Part shown: in pieces, positions 49,821 to 50,207 of the stretch | Position numbering within the stretch: the stretch's first letter is position 1 | How the letters are laid out: every line of letters begins with the position of its first letter | DNA from: a virus | Reading direction: 5' to 3' (one strand) | Virus record (IMG/VR): IMGVR_UViG_3300026484_000298 | Location: 1-50,207 of that record | Length of the DNA stretch: 50,207 nt | The notes under the pieces: generated by a model | The model's input: the letters and a program-made list of their open reading frames with translations, nothing else | The model's database searches: none | Told to the model about the DNA's origin: nothing | Program-made: the position numbers and the translations under genes

Positions 49821-50207
49821 AATAAAAGAATTAATAGATTATAGTAAAAAATATAAATTAAGACATTTGCCAAGTGCTTTAAGTGCTTATAGTTTTTTAA
49901 AGTTCGTGTTACCATCTTTAGATTATTCTAATAATTTAGTAATTGGTAAACCATTTGGTTCTCAAGCTTGGTACTTAATATGGAAAAGATTAAACTTAAT
50001 CCAAGAAAAAGATTTAAAAAAGCTTAGTTATGGAGTAAACCATAACGATTTAGATTTTGTAGATTATACCGAAGATACTCTTGGTAATTCTTTAGGTATT
50101 GCTTCTGGATTATCTATTGGCAATAATAAAAAAACCTATTGTTTTTTATCGGATGCTAGTATTCAAATGGGTCCAACAATTGAAGCAATTAATTTTATTG
50201 GATTATC
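49804..50207 (+). CDS. transketolase N-terminal-subunit-like protein (partial, runs off the window)
   Basis: The frame reads HLPSALSAYSFLKFVLPSLD, then GKPFGSQAWYLIW, DLDFVDYTEDTLGNSLGIA, and CFLSDASIQMGPTIEAINF, which follow the transketolase N-terminal (TPP-binding) pattern: KGH...Y, TGSLGxGLxxAxG, GDGExxEGxxWEA. The GDGE of the family reads SDAS here. The most likely start is ATT at 49804, five bases after AAAGGAG (49792-49798), inside the GT2 gene's end. No ATG or GTG fits nearby. Split transketolase pairs are known; the C-terminal half would lie beyond 50207. It is probably part of the sugar pathway. Confidence 0.7.
   Translation, partial: MITSHEIKELIDYSKKYKLRHLPSALSAYSFLKFVLPSLDYSNNLVIGKPFGSQAWYLIWKRLNLIQEKDLKKLSYGVNHNDLDFVDYTEDTLGNSLGIASGLSIGNNKKTYCFLSDASIQMGPTIEAINFIGL

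Overview
This window looks like part of the genome of a large, virulent, T4-related tailed phage (myovirus) with very AT-rich DNA. It carries T4-type core genes: a large terminase (3636-5573), a UvsW-like helicase (15764-17509), a likely sliding clamp (20416-21291), a likely tape measure and tail-tube cap (21379-26269), a portal (26848-29106) and long fibre/baseplate proteins (29847-35077). Base composition, T4-type genes, long repeat blocks between modules and many radical SAM genes remind me of the Campylobacter group II phages (CP220/CP21 type). That is recollection, not a search result. No ribosomal RNA, convincing tRNA, insertion sequence or CRISPR array is visible.

Layout. (1) 133-3108: two consecutive genes encoding an RNA polymerase beta-prime-like protein in two halves, with an apparently degraded catalytic Asp motif, then an HU-like protein. 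(2) 3109-3635: noncoding, two 190-bp repeats. (3) 3636-6508: terminase and a Vsr-like nuclease with three zinc-ribbon-like repeats. (4) 6531-14766, minus strand: small, mostly unknown genes in a probable accessory region, including a radical SAM enzyme, an SPFH/band 7 membrane protein, a protein with a 7 x 6-residue acidic repeat, a pseudogene and structured intergenic stretches. (5) 14767-15763: noncoding, three more 190-bp repeats inverted relative to the left pair. The minus-strand genes and the terminase therefore lie between inverted repeat arrays. (6) 15764-21291: replication and segregation genes (helicase, ParM-like actin, Sm-like protein, sliding clamp). (7) 21379-35077: virion genes. 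(8) 35111 to the right edge: a dense plus-strand operon, mostly overlapping genes, containing eight radical SAM proteins (one fused to a glycosyltransferase), several likely glycosyltransferases, a truncated DegT-type aminotransferase, a transketolase-like N-terminal subunit running off the window, and a 15-Cys protein translationally coupled to the first radical SAM gene.

How it may work together. Region 8 sits directly behind the fibre genes. The most economical reading is a pathway that modifies or glycosylates a virion surface protein, or builds an unusual sugar for it. The coupled radical SAM/Cys-rich pair suggests a peptide-modification (RiPP-like) step. These roles are inferred. Regions 6-7 carry the clamp and a few TATAAATA boxes, which would fit T4-type late transcription. 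A recurring hairpin plus TCCTGTCGTTAAAT element lies between genes at three places. A family of short palindromes related to AGTTATCT/AGATAACT is spread through intergenic DNA and has entered several coding sequences.
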